Shown here one piece after another: positions 9,022-18,329 of a stretch of 64,000 nucleotides of DNA. Numbering within the stretch: position 1 is the stretch's first letter; every line of letters begins with the position of its first letter. The stretch is from contig JAJFFS010000008.1 in the NCBI GenBank assembly GCA_021776515.1, positions 124,001 through 188,000 on the forward strand, read 5' to 3'. The DNA comes from Robiginitomaculum sp. Lineage in GTDB: Bacteria > Pseudomonadota > Alphaproteobacteria > Caulobacterales > Maricaulaceae. The notes under the pieces are model-generated. The model was given only the letters and a program-made list of their open reading frames with translations. It ran no database searches and was not told the DNA's origin. Position numbers and translations under genes: made by a program.

Positions 9022-9981
9022 ATGACTAAGACCTTGCGTATTGCCGTGCAAATGGATCCCGTTTCTGGCGTTGATATTGATGGCGACACCAGTTTTGCCA
9101 TGATTGAGGCAGCGCAATCACGCGGGTTTAAGGTCTGGACCTATGGGCCGCAGGATCTCAGCTATGACGAGGGCAGGATATTTGCCCGCGCCCGTCCGGT
9201 TATCGTTACACGCGAACGCGACAATCATGCCAAAGAGGGTGAAGCCATAGAGCTGGACTTGCGCACAGGTGTGGATGTGGTGCTGATGCGTCAGGATCCG
9301 CCTTTTGATATGGCGTACATTACGGCAGCTCACCTTCTGGAGCTGATCAGCGGTGATACGCTGGTGATCAATGACCCGGCCTGGGTGCGCTCCTCGCCGG
9401 AAAAACTGTTTCCACTATTGTTCAGGGAACTTATGCCGCCAACCCTGATCAGCCGCGATGAAAGCGCTATTCGTGCGTTTCGGGTGCGCCATAAGGACAT
9501 CATTATCAAACCGCTTTATGGCAATGGGGGTGAAGGAATATTCAGGCTGAAAGAAGACGACAGCAATTATAGCTCGTTGCTGGAGATGTTTTTTGCCATT
9601 AGCCGTGAGCCGGTTATGGCCCAGGCCTTTTTACCCGAGGTCAGCAAGGGCGATAAACGTATTTTACTGGTGGATGGTGAACTGACCGGCGGCTTTAACC
9701 GGGTGCCGCAAAAGGGCGAGACACGCTCCAATATGCATGTGGGTGGTGAGGCCTTGCCGGTGGACCTGACCGACCGCGACCGCGCCATTTGTGCCGCCAT
9801 TGGGCCGGAGCTGAAAAAACGTAACCTTATTTTTGTCGGTATTGATGTGATAGGCGATTTTATGACCGAGATTAACGTGACCTCACCCACCGGCGTTCAG
9901 GAACTGAAACGCTTTACCGGCATTGATGCCATGATGCCGTTTTGGGATGCCATTGAGAACCGCCTAAAAGGTTCTTCCTAG
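9022..9981 (+). CDS. gshB: Glutathione synthetase
   Basis: ATP-grasp ligase joining gamma-glutamylcysteine and glycine to make glutathione. Family segments seen: RIAVQMDPVSGVDIDGDT, VLMRQDPPFDMAYI, KPLYGNGGEGIF (phosphate-binding loop), FLPEVSKGDKRILLVDGE and FVGIDVIGDF, with NVTSPTG near the C-terminus. The length of 319 residues is standard. The gene follows the dolP-like gene and converges with the copper chaperone gene, leaving only 4 bases between stops. Confidence 0.96.
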   Translation: MTKTLRIAVQMDPVSGVDIDGDTSFAMIEAAQSRGFKVWTYGPQDLSYDEGRIFARARPVIVTRERDNHAKEGEAIELDLRTGVDVVLMRQDPPFDMAYITAAHLLELISGDTLVINDPAWVRSSPEKLFPLLFRELMPPTLISRDESAIRAFRVRHKDIIIKPLYGNGGEGIFRLKEDDSNYSSLLEMFFAISREPVMAQAFLPEVSKGDKRILLVDGELTGGFNRVPQKGETRSNMHVGGEALPVDLTDRDRAICAAIGPELKKRNLIFVGIDVIGDFMTEINVTSPTGVQELKRFTGIDAMMPFWDAIENRLKGSS

Positions 9982-9985
9982 TTCG

Positions 9986-10441
9986 TTAAGCCGGCCCGTT
10001 CCCGGCAATAGCGGTAATGGTTATTGCGCCGGCGCGTTCAAAGTTCAGGATTAGTTCAATTTCATCGCCCGCCTTGAGGTCATCGGGCACACCAAACATC
10101 ATGAAATGCCGCCCGCCGGGTTGATAGTTTATGGTGCTTTTTGCCGGAATAGTGACGCTGTGTTCCTGGCGCATACGCATCACCTCCCCGTCCATATCAT
10201 GAATATGCATTTGTACATCACCAGCTATTGGTGATGCCGCCGATAGCAATGTATCCGCACCACCATCGTTTTTGATAACGAGATAGGCGGCGCTGATGTC
10301 CCGTCCACCCGGTGGCAGGCGCATCCAGGCGCCTTGCAAGGTGATGTCAGGTTCAGCATGACCGGGGTTTTTTCCACAGGCGGCAAGGGTAAGCGCACCA
10401 CCAGAAGCAATCAGGAAAGTTCGCCGCGTCAATATGCTCAT
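9986..10441 (-). CDS. Periplasmic copper chaperone PCu(A)C family protein
   Basis: A 151-residue protein of the PCuAC family (DUF461), which delivers Cu(I) to cytochrome oxidase assembly. The N-terminus has RRTFLIASGG followed by LAAC, mixing a Tat-like twin Arg with a lipobox. The metal-binding pattern H(M)x(n)Mx(n)HxM is visible: MHIHDMDGEVMRMR, then GGRHFMMFG. The start codon overlaps the stop of the upstream methylase gene (TAATG), so the two are translationally coupled although their functions look unrelated. Confidence 0.88.
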   Translation of the reverse strand: MSILTRRTFLIASGGALTLAACGKNPGHAEPDITLQGAWMRLPPGGRDISAAYLVIKNDGGADTLLSAASPIAGDVQMHIHDMDGEVMRMRQEHSVTIPAKSTINYQPGGRHFMMFGVPDDLKAGDEIELILNFERAGAITITAIAGNGPA

Positions 10442-11058
10442 TAGTTTTTCTCCATCAGGAACCAGGAAAAATCATCAGCCGGGAAATTGGGATCACGATG
10501 ATAGACAAACCCGTAATCACGCAGTTTAAATTCCGGATGTGCATCCATGAACTCGCCGGCAAAGTCACGCTTGAACAATCGCTCATTATGACCACGATAG
10601 TTTATCTCAACCGGGACGGGGTTGTAATACTCGCAAATTACCACATAGCGGCGGCTGGCATTGGCAATCTGTGCATAGGCGCGGGGCAGCTCGCTGGGGT
10701 TGATATGGATCAGCACCGTGCAGGTAAAGGCCAGATCGCTTTTTTGCTTTGGTGCGGTATCCAGTAAAGAACCTTCCTCTACATCAACAAAGCCCAAAGA
10801 CTTTAGCTCCGCCGCCGCCTTGGCGTTGATCTCGACACCGTGCAGTTTGGCCTCAGGCAACAGGGCGTGCAAGGCCCTCATGTTCAGACCAATATTGGCA
10901 CCAAACTCGGTGACGTTTTTTATGGGGCGGCAAGTTTGTAAAATTTTGGACCACAGAGAAAACCGTGAAGCCAAAGCCGCTTCGCCGCGGCAACGATCCA
11001 CATACTCATCGCCAAAATTACCTCGCCAGAACTGTTCCTGCTCGGTCTCTTTGCCCAT
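10441..11058 (-). CDS. Pseudaminic acid biosynthesis-associated type methyltransferase
   Basis: A 205-residue SAM-dependent methyltransferase. The N-terminal TEQEQFWRGNFGDEYVDR segment is the hallmark of the pseudaminic-acid-associated methylase family, followed by the SAM-binding region VTEFGANIGLNMRAL and LHGVEINAKA. These proteins usually sit in flagellin-glycosylation or surface-sugar clusters, but here the gene is next to a copper chaperone. ATG 11058 has GGAGGG 7 bases upstream. Upstream in-frame TTG/ATG codons at 11085 and 11073 are less likely. Confidence 0.85.
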   Translation of the reverse strand: MGKETEQEQFWRGNFGDEYVDRCRGEAALASRFSLWSKILQTCRPIKNVTEFGANIGLNMRALHALLPEAKLHGVEINAKAAAELKSLGFVDVEEGSLLDTAPKQKSDLAFTCTVLIHINPSELPRAYAQIANASRRYVVICEYYNPVPVEINYRGHNERLFKRDFAGEFMDAHPEFKLRDYGFVYHRDPNFPADDFSWFLMEKN

Positions 11059-11308
11059 GGGCGGACCCTCCATTTTATTGGCCAAAGCTTAGGCCCAAAA
11101 CCACTGACAACGAATCACCAAATCATAATAATAGCAAAATACGCCTCAAAAATGCGTAAATGCACTCGCAAATTTATTTAAAAACGGGTTGTTATTAAAG
11201 GGGTATCAATAGGTTTGTTTTAGTATCCACCTAATACTTGCCTTGACACGAAGGTAAGAAGTTTACGGGGCTGGGCGGATAAAATCACCCAATTAAGAAG
11301 GCAATACG
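11059..11308. other. Divergent intergenic region, likely kinase promoter
   Basis: This A/T-rich gap of 250 bases separates the methylase gene from the divergent hybrid kinase gene. A TTGACA at about 11243-11248 could be a -35 element for the kinase gene, but no matching -10 is convincing. No other structure was recognised. Confidence 0.3.
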
Positions 11309-13756
11309 GTGCGATATATTTCTATATTTTTTTTGTTACTAATCAGTTTAGTAGCAAGTGCAAGCCATGCGGAACAATATAAGTTTCCCATAGTGGAAAA
11401 GGGTGTTCTGGATCTCAGAGAGTGGGATTTCTTGGCAGAAAACAGTACCCTCCCGCTGGAGGGAGAATGGCAATTTGCCTGGCGGAAATTCGTTGATCCG
11501 CAACACGCAACGGATAAAAGTATATTTGAGGCTGTGTCCGTACCTCATAACTGGCGCGGTGCAAATTTTGATGATGAAGTATCCGATGGCCGTGGCTTTG
11601 GTACTTACAAATTACGCATCCGTTTGCCAGAAAATCACCCCGCACTGGCCCTGAAATTGCCCGGCATTAACTATGCAACAGCGATTTATATTAATGGCGA
11701 ATTGATCCATGAAATTGGTAAGCCAGGTAAATCTAGCCAAAGTGAAATACCTTACCATATTGTTGATGCTGTGCCGCTTCCGGCGGCATTAGTTCAAACC
11801 GAAGTGCTGGATATTGTTATTCACATGTCGAACCATGCACATGCACGCGGCGGCATGACAGCCAGTATCCAGCTCGGAACTGCCAAAGTGGTTATGACGA
11901 GCCATACTAAATACACGATGCTCATCGTGGCTATGGTCAGCGGGATGTTGGCATTGATGGCCTATTGCCTGGTTATCTATTGCACCAGACGTACATTTCC
12001 TGCCCCGTTTTATTTTGCTATGCTTTTGCTCTCTATTGCTGCCCATATGGGGGCCAGCAAAGGTGTTTTTGTTGAATTTTTCCCCTTCTTGTCCGGGTTG
12101 TTACTCTTACGTGTCGAGTATCTCGCCGTCGTTATGGGTGCCTTTATGGGGTATTTGTTTATTGCCAGTCTTTACCCGCAAAACTTCAACAAGGTTGTTC
12201 ATAAAATAATATTTTCTTATACGGCTGTTGCTGTGATTTCATTATTCACGCTTGGTTCCTATCTATATTCATCCCTGCTTTTATTTTATGAAGCCGGTAT
12301 GATGTTGACGGTTCTGGCGATGATTGTTGGCCTTGGTTTAGCCGCTTATCGTCGTCAGGATGATGCTGTTTTTCTGCTTTTGGGACTCAGTGTTTCTTTT
12401 GTGTTTCTTGCCATTGGCATCACCACAGAACACCTAAGCGGGGAAACTACCTGGTTGATGGTCTATGTTGCCCTGATCACCAATATAGTGGCCCAGGCCA
12501 TTACACTGGGCCGACAAATGACCCGCTCCGTACAACGGGCAGAGCGTCTGGGTGTCAGGCTACAAGAAGCGAATGAACAGCTTGAGACGCGCGTATCCGA
12601 GCGCACCCAGTCATTGAATAAAGCGTTGGAAGAAGCCGAGGCCGCCAACCGGATTAAATCGGACTTTTTAGCCACAATGAGCCATGAAATACGAACGCCC
12701 ATGAATGGTGTTATTGGTATGACCGAGGCGATGCTGGCTGGTGATCTGTCAGTAGACCAGCATGAGAATGCGCAGGTTATTAAACAATCGGCCAATGCAC
12801 TTATGGTCATTTTAAATGACATCCTTGATATATCAAAGATTGAAGCCGGGAAAATTGTCCTGGAATCCCGTGCCTTTAGCCCGAATGACGTCATCAACAA
12901 TACTATTGCTCTGTGGCAGGAGCCCATTGCTCAAAAAGGCCTGGAATTACAAACCGAAACCCATGGCGATTTAACAGGGTTTTTAATGGGCGACCAGGTT
13001 CGTCTCGGGCAGGTGCTTTCCAACTTGTTATCCAACGCTTGCAAGTTTACCGAAAATGGCCGTGTTAAACTCAAAGTCAGCGTGAATGATACCAGCTCAC
13101 AAAAAATTTTGGAATTCCGTGTAGAGGATACAGGCACCGGTATAAACTGTGATAAAATTGAGGAAATATTCAAGCCCTTCTCTCAGGCTGATCAGACGAT
13201 CACCCGGCGTTTTGGGGGCACAGGGCTTGGTTTGTCTATTTGTGTTAACCTGGCAAAGCTAATGGGCGGCACACTGAGATGCGACCATGATTATAAAAAT
13301 GGGGCGTGCTTTATATTCACCTGCACATTTGATAAAACTGAAGCACCAGAGGCAATTGCAGAAGAGAGCGTAACCCAGAGCTTTTCTGAATCGCACCGCC
13401 TTAGTCTTTTGGTGGCAGAAGACAATGAAGGCAACCGCAAGGTTTTTAAGGCTATATTGGGGGAGGCATTTTTTGACCTGACCTTTGCTCATGACGGTGT
13501 TGAAGCGGTGAATAAGGCAGAGGCGGATAAATTTGACGCTATTTTGATGGACGTACACATGCCCAATATGGATGGTGTTGAGGCCACAAAAACCATTCGC
13601 ATTTCAAATGGTCCCAATGCCACGACACCTATTATTGCCATAACGGCCAATGCTATGGCTGGCGACCGGGAAAAATATTTAAGCGCCGGAATGGATGATT
13701 TTGTACCAAAACCTATTAATCCTGAATATCTAATTCAGGCTATCAGGGCAGCATAA
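11309..13756 (+). CDS. Hybrid sensor histidine kinase/response regulator with 7TMR-DISM sensor
   Basis: An inner-membrane sensor of 815 residues. In order: a signal peptide (about 1-21), a periplasmic beta-sandwich domain like 7TMR-DISMED2 (about 40-190, with GFGTYKLRIRLP and AIYINGELIHEIG), seven transmembrane helices (about 200-400), a coiled coil (about 405-450), HisKA with phospho-accepting His459 in MSHEIRTPMNG, an HATPase domain (GDQVRLGQVLSNLLSNACKF, DTGTGI, GGTGLGLSI) and a C-terminal receiver with Asp748 in AILMDVHMPNMDG. The start is GTG with AAGAAGG 7 bases upstream. No output regulator gene adjoins it, so its target is unknown. The extracellular domain suggests a carbohydrate-like ligand. 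Confidence 0.93.
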   Translation: MRYISIFFLLLISLVASASHAEQYKFPIVEKGVLDLREWDFLAENSTLPLEGEWQFAWRKFVDPQHATDKSIFEAVSVPHNWRGANFDDEVSDGRGFGTYKLRIRLPENHPALALKLPGINYATAIYINGELIHEIGKPGKSSQSEIPYHIVDAVPLPAALVQTEVLDIVIHMSNHAHARGGMTASIQLGTAKVVMTSHTKYTMLIVAMVSGMLALMAYCLVIYCTRRTFPAPFYFAMLLLSIAAHMGASKGVFVEFFPFLSGLLLLRVEYLAVVMGAFMGYLFIASLYPQNFNKVVHKIIFSYTAVAVISLFTLGSYLYSSLLLFYEAGMMLTVLAMIVGLGLAAYRRQDDAVFLLLGLSVSFVFLAIGITTEHLSGETTWLMVYVALITNIVAQAITLGRQMTRSVQRAERLGVRLQEANEQLETRVSERTQSLNKALEEAEAANRIKSDFLATMSHEIRTPMNGVIGMTEAMLAGDLSVDQHENAQVIKQSANALMVILNDILDISKIEAGKIVLESRAFSPNDVINNTIALWQEPIAQKGLELQTETHGDLTGFLMGDQVRLGQVLSNLLSNACKFTENGRVKLKVSVNDTSSQKILEFRVEDTGTGINCDKIEEIFKPFSQADQTITRRFGGTGLGLSICVNLAKLMGGTLRCDHDYKNGACFIFTCTFDKTEAPEAIAEESVTQSFSESHRLSLLVAEDNEGNRKVFKAILGEAFFDLTFAHDGVEAVNKAEADKFDAILMDVHMPNMDGVEATKTIRISNGPNATTPIIAITANAMAGDREKYLSAGMDDFVPKPINPEYLIQAIRAA

Positions 13757-13832
13757 AAGTGTATGAAAATACCCGTGTGGTTCCGTAAGGTTTTGCGAAC
13801 ACGCCTTTGCGCATGCCTGCTCATTTGATTGC

Positions 13833-13860
13833 GTGACCCCGGGCATGAGGCCCGGGATCC
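13833..13860. repeat. Short palindromic intergenic element
   Basis: CCCCGGGCATGAGGCCCGGG forms a hairpin with a CCCGGG/CCCGGG core, flanked by GTGAC and GATCC. It resembles the widespread alphaproteobacterial intergenic palindrome built around CCCGGG...CCCGGGAT. It lies between the convergent kinase and fadJ-like genes. Confidence 0.55.
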
Positions 13861-13885
13861 CTAGCGGCGTTCAACAGCCTCATAG

Positions 13886-13917
13886 CCCCGGATCATTTTA
13901 TAGCAAAATCTCCGGGG
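13886..13917. terminator. Hairpin downstream of the beta-oxidation operon
   Basis: CCCCGGA (13886-13892) pairs with TCCGGGG (13911-13917) around an 18-base A/T-rich loop, 13 bases after the stop of the fadJ-like gene. There is no long T-tract, so it may be a weak terminator or an mRNA 3' end-protecting hairpin. Confidence 0.45.
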
Positions 13918-13930
13918 CGGTATTTGAGGG

Positions 13931-16135
13931 TTAAGCGGCCTTTTTATCTTTTCCAAAGCGGCCATAAAAGCTTTCGCCCTTGCTGGCCATTTCACGAAGC
14001 AAATCGGGCACGTCAAAGGCTTCACCGCTTGTTGCCGCCAGTTCATCAGCGCGTTTGACAAAATCAACCGCCCCTATGGTATCAATATAGGAAAGCGCAC
14101 CGCCGGTATAAGGCGCAAAACCCCAACCCAGTATCGAGCCTACATCAGCTTCGCGGGGGTCTTGAACAATACCTTCGGCCATGCAGCGCGCGGCCTCTAT
14201 CGCCTGAGCGTATAAAATGCGCTCCTTGATATAAGCCGGTGTTGGTTGCTCGTCCTCGGGCAGAACACCGTTTATGGCAAACTGGTCCAGTTTGTCCCAA
14301 AGGCGCTTTTTGCCATCCTTGCTGTAATTATAAAAGCCTTTGCTGTTTTTACGGCCCTTGCGGTCATGTTTTTCGATCATGGCAATCAGAATAGGTGCCG
14401 TTGCGCCCATAGGCAGGGCATCAGGACCCAGATCTGCCTCGGTCTGTTTGATGATTTTATAGCCCAGATCAATGGCCACTTCGTCCTGCAATGATAGCGG
14501 CCCGACAGGCATACCGGCCATGCGCGCAGCATTTTCAATCAGGGCCGGGGTGACACCCTCGGCAAGCAACGCCATGCCCTGCCCAATATAACGCATCACA
14601 CAGCGATTGGCGTAAAAGCCACGTGTGTCAGAGACCACGATGGGTGTTTTGCGGATTTTGGTGACAAAGTCGAGGGCGCGTGAGATCGCGTAATCAGAGG
14701 TTTTCTCACCAACAATAAGCTCGACCAGCATCATCTTGTGAACCGGCGAGAAGAAGTGAATGCCGATGAAATTTTCTGGCCGCTTGCTGGCCTCGGCCAG
14801 CCCGGTGATAGGCAGGGTTGATGTGTTGGAACCAAACACCGCCGTCTCCTGCATTTGCTCTTCGGCCATTTTGGTGATTTTGGCTTTGAGCTCGCGGTTC
14901 TCAAACACCGCCTCAACCACCAGATCAGCATCCTTCATCACTGTATAATCTGTGGTGGGGGTAATGCGTGCCAAAATAGCGTCGGCCTTGGCCTGGTCCA
15001 TTTTCTTGCGGCTTACCCGTTTGCCAAGCTCGCCCGCAGCAAAGGCTTTGCCCTTTTCGGCGGCCGCCTGATCTACATCCACAAGGGCAACCTCAATGCC
15101 AGCCATAGCCGAAACATAAGCGACCCCTGCGCCCATGAAGCCGGCACCGATGACGGCGACATTCTTAATCTCGCCGCTTGATTGGCCGGCCGGGCGGGCA
15201 CCGCCCTTGTCCAGCGATTGCTTGGACAGGAATAACGAGCGGATCATGTTGCGGCTTTCCGGGCGCTGCATCAGCTTGGTAAAATAGCGACACTCAATGC
15301 GTAATCCCGCATCAATATCAACCTGCAAACCTTCATACACGCACGACATGATATAACGTTGCGCCGGGTAGTTGCCATAGGTGTTTTTGCGGATCATCGG
15401 CGCAACACCCATAAAGGTTTGCGCGCCTGCCGGGTGGTAAGGGCCGCCGCCCGGGATTTTGAATTTTTCCTGATCCCAGGGCTGTTTGGCGTCCGGGTTG
15501 GCCTTGACCCAGGCTTTGGCTTTTTCAACCAGCTCTGCACCCGGTGCGGTTTCATGGATGACACCAAGCGCCAGCGCCTTGTCGGCTGTGATCATCTTGC
15601 CTTGCATCATCAGATCAAAAGCATTCATGGCCCCGATAAGACGCGGCAAACGCTGTGTGCCGCCGCCGCCGGGCAGTACGCCGACCATGGCTTCGGGCAG
15701 GCCCAGCTTCATTTTGGTGTTATCGCTGGCGGCAATGCGGTAATGACAGGCCAGAGTAATTTCCAGTCCGCCACCAAGGGCGAGGCCGTTAATGGCCGCT
15801 GCCACAGGTTTGCCACAGGTTTCCAGTGCGCGTAAAGCTGCATTCATCTTGAAAAGTTCGGTATAGAGTTTGGCGTTACGCTCTTCGGCTGGCAATTTGG
15901 CAAGATCTGCCATGGCATTGCCAAGTCCGGAAAGTTCGGCCCCGGCGCAAAAGGCATTATCCCGGCCAGAGGTGATAACCACACCCTTGACGGCTTCATC
16001 GCTGCCGATTTGCTCTACCCACGAGACCATTTCCGCCAGCACTTCGGCGCTAAGGACATTCATGGTGACATCGGGGCTGTTAAAGGTGACGAGCGCAATG
16101 CCGTCTTTGTCTGTTTCAATAGTAAAATGTTTCAT
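13931..16135 (-). CDS. fadJ: Fatty-acid oxidation multifunctional protein (FadJ/FadB type)
   Basis: A 734-residue fusion of enoyl-CoA hydratase (N-terminal, NGLALGGGLEITLACHYRIA) and 3-hydroxyacyl-CoA dehydrogenase (NAD motif GAGFMGAGVAYV, then GSNTSTLPITGLAE and IGIHFFSPVHKMMLVE), with the dehydrogenase C-terminal domain at the end. It hydrates trans-2-enoyl-CoA and oxidises 3-hydroxyacyl-CoA. It is the last gene of the minus-strand fad cluster and is separated from the thiolase gene by a lipoprotein gene and the DUF559 gene. The length suits the FadJ-like class common in alphaproteobacteria. Confidence 0.93.
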   Translation of the reverse strand: MKHFTIETDKDGIALVTFNSPDVTMNVLSAEVLAEMVSWVEQIGSDEAVKGVVITSGRDNAFCAGAELSGLGNAMADLAKLPAEERNAKLYTELFKMNAALRALETCGKPVAAAINGLALGGGLEITLACHYRIAASDNTKMKLGLPEAMVGVLPGGGGTQRLPRLIGAMNAFDLMMQGKMITADKALALGVIHETAPGAELVEKAKAWVKANPDAKQPWDQEKFKIPGGGPYHPAGAQTFMGVAPMIRKNTYGNYPAQRYIMSCVYEGLQVDIDAGLRIECRYFTKLMQRPESRNMIRSLFLSKQSLDKGGARPAGQSSGEIKNVAVIGAGFMGAGVAYVSAMAGIEVALVDVDQAAAEKGKAFAAGELGKRVSRKKMDQAKADAILARITPTTDYTVMKDADLVVEAVFENRELKAKITKMAEEQMQETAVFGSNTSTLPITGLAEASKRPENFIGIHFFSPVHKMMLVELIVGEKTSDYAISRALDFVTKIRKTPIVVSDTRGFYANRCVMRYIGQGMALLAEGVTPALIENAARMAGMPVGPLSLQDEVAIDLGYKIIKQTEADLGPDALPMGATAPILIAMIEKHDRKGRKNSKGFYNYSKDGKKRLWDKLDQFAINGVLPEDEQPTPAYIKERILYAQAIEAARCMAEGIVQDPREADVGSILGWGFAPYTGGALSYIDTIGAVDFVKRADELAATSGEAFDVPDLLREMASKGESFYGRFGKDKKAA

Positions 16136-16181
16136 CTTATTTGTCCTGTTGTGTTGTTTTCAAATTTTGCAACATTATTTT

Positions 16182-16227
16182 CCTCCCCCGTTCACGGGGG
16201 AGGTGTCAGCAAAGCTGACGGAGGGGG
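16182..16227. repeat. Palindromic repeat, left copy flanking the DUF559 gene
   Basis: CCTCCCCCGTTCACGGGGGAGG is a strong hairpin (8-9 bp stem). It is followed by a second small hairpin TCAGCaaaGCTGA and then GGAGGGGG. The element supplies the stop codon and last dozen codons (the LPPPSALLTPPP end) of the DUF559 frame. An inverted copy lies at 16589-16632. Confidence 0.85.
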
Positions 16228-16572
16228 CAATATTGCGGCTATGGCTTCGAGCACACCGTCAAGGTTTTCATAAACTTCAGGGTTGGTAATACGTAAAATT
16301 TGCCAGCCTTTATCTTCAAGAAACGCTGTACGTCGTTGGTCATGCGTTATTTCCTTATCTGTTGAATGTGTCGCCCCATCAATTTCAATAACCAGCTTCT
16401 TTGCGATACAGGCAAAATCAGCTATAAAGGGGCCAATAGGGTGCTGTCGGCGAAAACCGTATCCATTCAACTGCTTCTTACGTAAACGTGACCACATAAT
16501 CACCTCTGCATTGGTCAAAGATCTGCGCAGTTGTTTGGCGTGTTTGCGCGATTTTGTTTCTAAGTCTCGCAT
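16192..16572 (-). CDS. DUF559 (Vsr/endonuclease-like) protein embedded in palindromic repeats
   Basis: A small protein with the DUF559 core: QLRRSLTNAEVIMWSRLR, GYGFRRQHPIGPFIADFAC, LVIEIDGATH and a QILRITNPEV segment. DUF559 has the PD-(D/E)xK endonuclease fold related to Vsr mismatch nucleases. The D-x(n)-E-x-D pattern (ADFAC...VIEIDG) is present, so it may be active. ATG 16572 (MRDLETKS) is preferred, because the frame upstream to 16611 is made of repeat sequence (PRRGGGG). Its C-terminus also runs into the left repeat. It sits inside the beta-oxidation cluster, with no functional link to it. Confidence 0.8.
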   Translation of the reverse strand: MRDLETKSRKHAKQLRRSLTNAEVIMWSRLRKKQLNGYGFRRQHPIGPFIADFACIAKKLVIEIDGATHSTDKEITHDQRRTAFLEDKGWQILRITNPEVYENLDGVLEAIAAILPPPSALLTPPP

Positions 16573-16588
16573 TGCTCTTATTGACAGA

Positions 16589-16632
16589 CCCCCTCCACCC
16601 CTACGGGGCACCTCCCCCGTTCACGGGGGAGG
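16589..16632. repeat. Palindromic repeat, right (inverted) copy flanking the DUF559 gene
   Basis: Read on the minus strand this is an inverted copy of the left element: CCTCCCCCGTGAACGGGGG, then AGGTG, a CCCCgtaGGGG hairpin and GGAGGGGG. The outer hairpin and the terminal GGAGGGGG are conserved between the copies, while the inner hairpin differs in sequence but not in form. Confidence 0.85.
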
Positions 16633-16635
16633 AAA

Positions 16636-16983
16636 CTAGAGTTTAGGATCAGGAATTTCTCCTTCCAGTGAAACCGGCCCGTAAACTTTTTGAGTGCCAT
16701 CCCATACAAGATAATATTTCCAAGTTTCACCATCGCGGGTGCATGCAACGAGGTATTCATGTTCTGAGAAAGAACTCTTGCGGAAATAAAACTCACCACA
16801 GCCAGTTGTATGTGTTTTTATCAAAGCTTTGATAATGCCTGTATGTGTCCTATCCACCCAAGGGCTAGGATATTTTTCAGAAAGGCTTAGTTTCTCACTT
16901 TCAGATTCTCCGCAGGCTGAAATCAAAAAAGAAAATACAAACAACAAAATAACAATTGAGAATGCTGCTTTAAGGCGAATCAC
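16636..16983 (-). CDS. Small putative lipoprotein of unknown function
   Basis: About 115 residues with a hydrophobic signal segment ending in LISAC, a lipobox, then a short acidic linker. A mature domain follows with conserved-looking Cys residues ([28 protein letters not shown]). The GTG at 16983 has AAAGGG 7 bases upstream. A TTG at 16989 overlapping the thiolase stop (TTGA) is an alternative. It is not recognised. Position suggests co-transcription with the thiolase gene, but a role in lipid oxidation cannot be inferred. Confidence 0.65.
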   Translation of the reverse strand: MIRLKAAFSIVILLFVFSFLISACGESESEKLSLSEKYPSPWVDRTHTGIIKALIKTHTTGCGEFYFRKSSFSEHEYLVACTRDGETWKYYLVWDGTQKVYGPVSLEGEIPDPKL

Positions 16984-16985
16984 GA

Positions 16986-18191
16986 TCAAACCCTTTCAAT
17001 AATTGTTGCTGTGCCCATGCCGCCGCCAACACACAATGTGGCCAGCGCGGTTTGCTTGTCGGTCCGTTCCAGTTCGTCCAGCACGGTACCCAAAATCATC
17101 GCGCCGGTGGCCCCCAGCGGGTGACCCATAGCGATGGCACCGCCATTGACGTTCATGATGGCGGGGTCGATGTCGAAGGCCTGCATGTGACGCAAAACCA
17201 CAGAGGCAAAAGCTTCGTTCAGCTCGAAAAGATCAATATCGCTGACATCCATACCGGCTTTGGCCAGCGCCTTGGCGGTGACCGCAACAGGGCCAGTGAG
17301 CATGATGGTGGGTTCAGAGCCAATGCTGGCCATGGAGCGAAAGCGCGCCCGTGGTTTCAGGCCAGCCTTTATCCCTGCTTCCTTGGAGCCAATAAGAATG
17401 GCGCTGGCACCATCAACTATGCCCGATGAATTACCGCCGGTATGGACGAAATTAATGGCTTCTACTTCGGGGTATTTTTGAATGGCAACATTGTCGAGAC
17501 CGACAAATTCAGACAAGGCCTGAAAAGCAGAATTCAGCCCGCCTAAGGATTGCATGTCGGTGCCCGGGCGCATGTGCTCGTCCTTGTCCAGTATGGTCAG
17601 GCCAAGCTGGTCTTTGACCGGCACTACGGAATTTTTGAACCGGCCTTCGCTCCAGGCTTGCGCGGCGCGTCTTTGGCTTTCCATGGCATAGGCATCCACA
17701 TCATCGCGGGAAAAACCGTATTTCGTGGCGATAAGGTCTGCTGATACCCCCTGAGGAACGATATTGTGGTCAAAGGTAATTTCCGGATCGACGCCCATGG
17801 CACCACCGTCCGAGCCCATAGGTACGCGGCTCATGGCTTCGACACCGCCAGCGACAACAAAATCTGCTTCGCCGCACATCACCTTGGCGGCACCAAGATT
17901 GCACGCCTCCAGCGCACTGGCGCAAAAGCGGTTAACCTGGAACCCGGCAGTGGTTTGCGCGTAATCGGCGTTAATCACCGCAGAGCGGGCAATATCCGCG
18001 CCTTGCTCTCCCACGGGAGAAACGCAGCCCAAAATCACATCATCAACCAGAGATGTATCAAGCGCATTGCGATCCCGCACGGCTTCTAATTGCTGGGTGG
18101 CCAGTTGCAGGGCGGTAATCTCATGCAGGGAACCATTTTTCTTCTTCCCGCGGGGGGTGCGCACGGCATCGTAAATATAAGCTTCAGTCAT
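16986..18191 (-). CDS. fadA: Acetyl-CoA C-acyltransferase (beta-ketothiolase)
   Basis: Thiolase of 401 residues that cleaves 3-ketoacyl-CoA with CoA in the last step of beta-oxidation. The nucleophilic Cys is in [18 protein letters not shown]. The C-terminal catalytic motifs are [15 protein letters not shown] (His) and CVGGGMGTA (Cys). Gene order with acyl-CoA dehydrogenases upstream and a FadJ-like gene downstream supports the fatty-acid role over acetoacetyl-CoA synthesis. The FadA/FadI assignment is by context. Confidence 0.92.
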   Translation of the reverse strand: MTEAYIYDAVRTPRGKKKNGSLHEITALQLATQQLEAVRDRNALDTSLVDDVILGCVSPVGEQGADIARSAVINADYAQTTAGFQVNRFCASALEACNLGAAKVMCGEADFVVAGGVEAMSRVPMGSDGGAMGVDPEITFDHNIVPQGVSADLIATKYGFSRDDVDAYAMESQRRAAQAWSEGRFKNSVVPVKDQLGLTILDKDEHMRPGTDMQSLGGLNSAFQALSEFVGLDNVAIQKYPEVEAINFVHTGGNSSGIVDGASAILIGSKEAGIKAGLKPRARFRSMASIGSEPTIMLTGPVAVTAKALAKAGMDVSDIDLFELNEAFASVVLRHMQAFDIDPAIMNVNGGAIAMGHPLGATGAMILGTVLDELERTDKQTALATLCVGGGMGTATIIERV

Positions 18192-18246
18192 TGGGGAGAT
18201 CTCCTTTGGAGTGGTGATATGGTGTTCGTTGGAAAGTGAAGGTCTG

Positions 18247-18315
18247 CGTCATACCGACGAAAGTCGGTATCCAGTTGTGACTCAATTCTGGATTCCGGCT
18301 TTTGCCGGAATGACG
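18247..18315. repeat. Paired palindromic intergenic repeat (CGTCAT...ATGACG type)
   Basis: Two hairpin units face each other: CGTCATACCGACGAAAGTCG...ATCCAG and CTGGATTCCGGCTTTTGCCG...ATGACG. Each has an inner stem (CCGAC/GTCGG and CCGGC/GCCGG), and the outer ends CGTCAT/ATGACG also pair. This is a REP-like element type seen in many proteobacterial genomes. It lies between the thiolase and acyl-CoA dehydrogenase genes, inside the operon. Confidence 0.75.
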
Positions 18316-18329
18316 GTATTTGATCTGAT

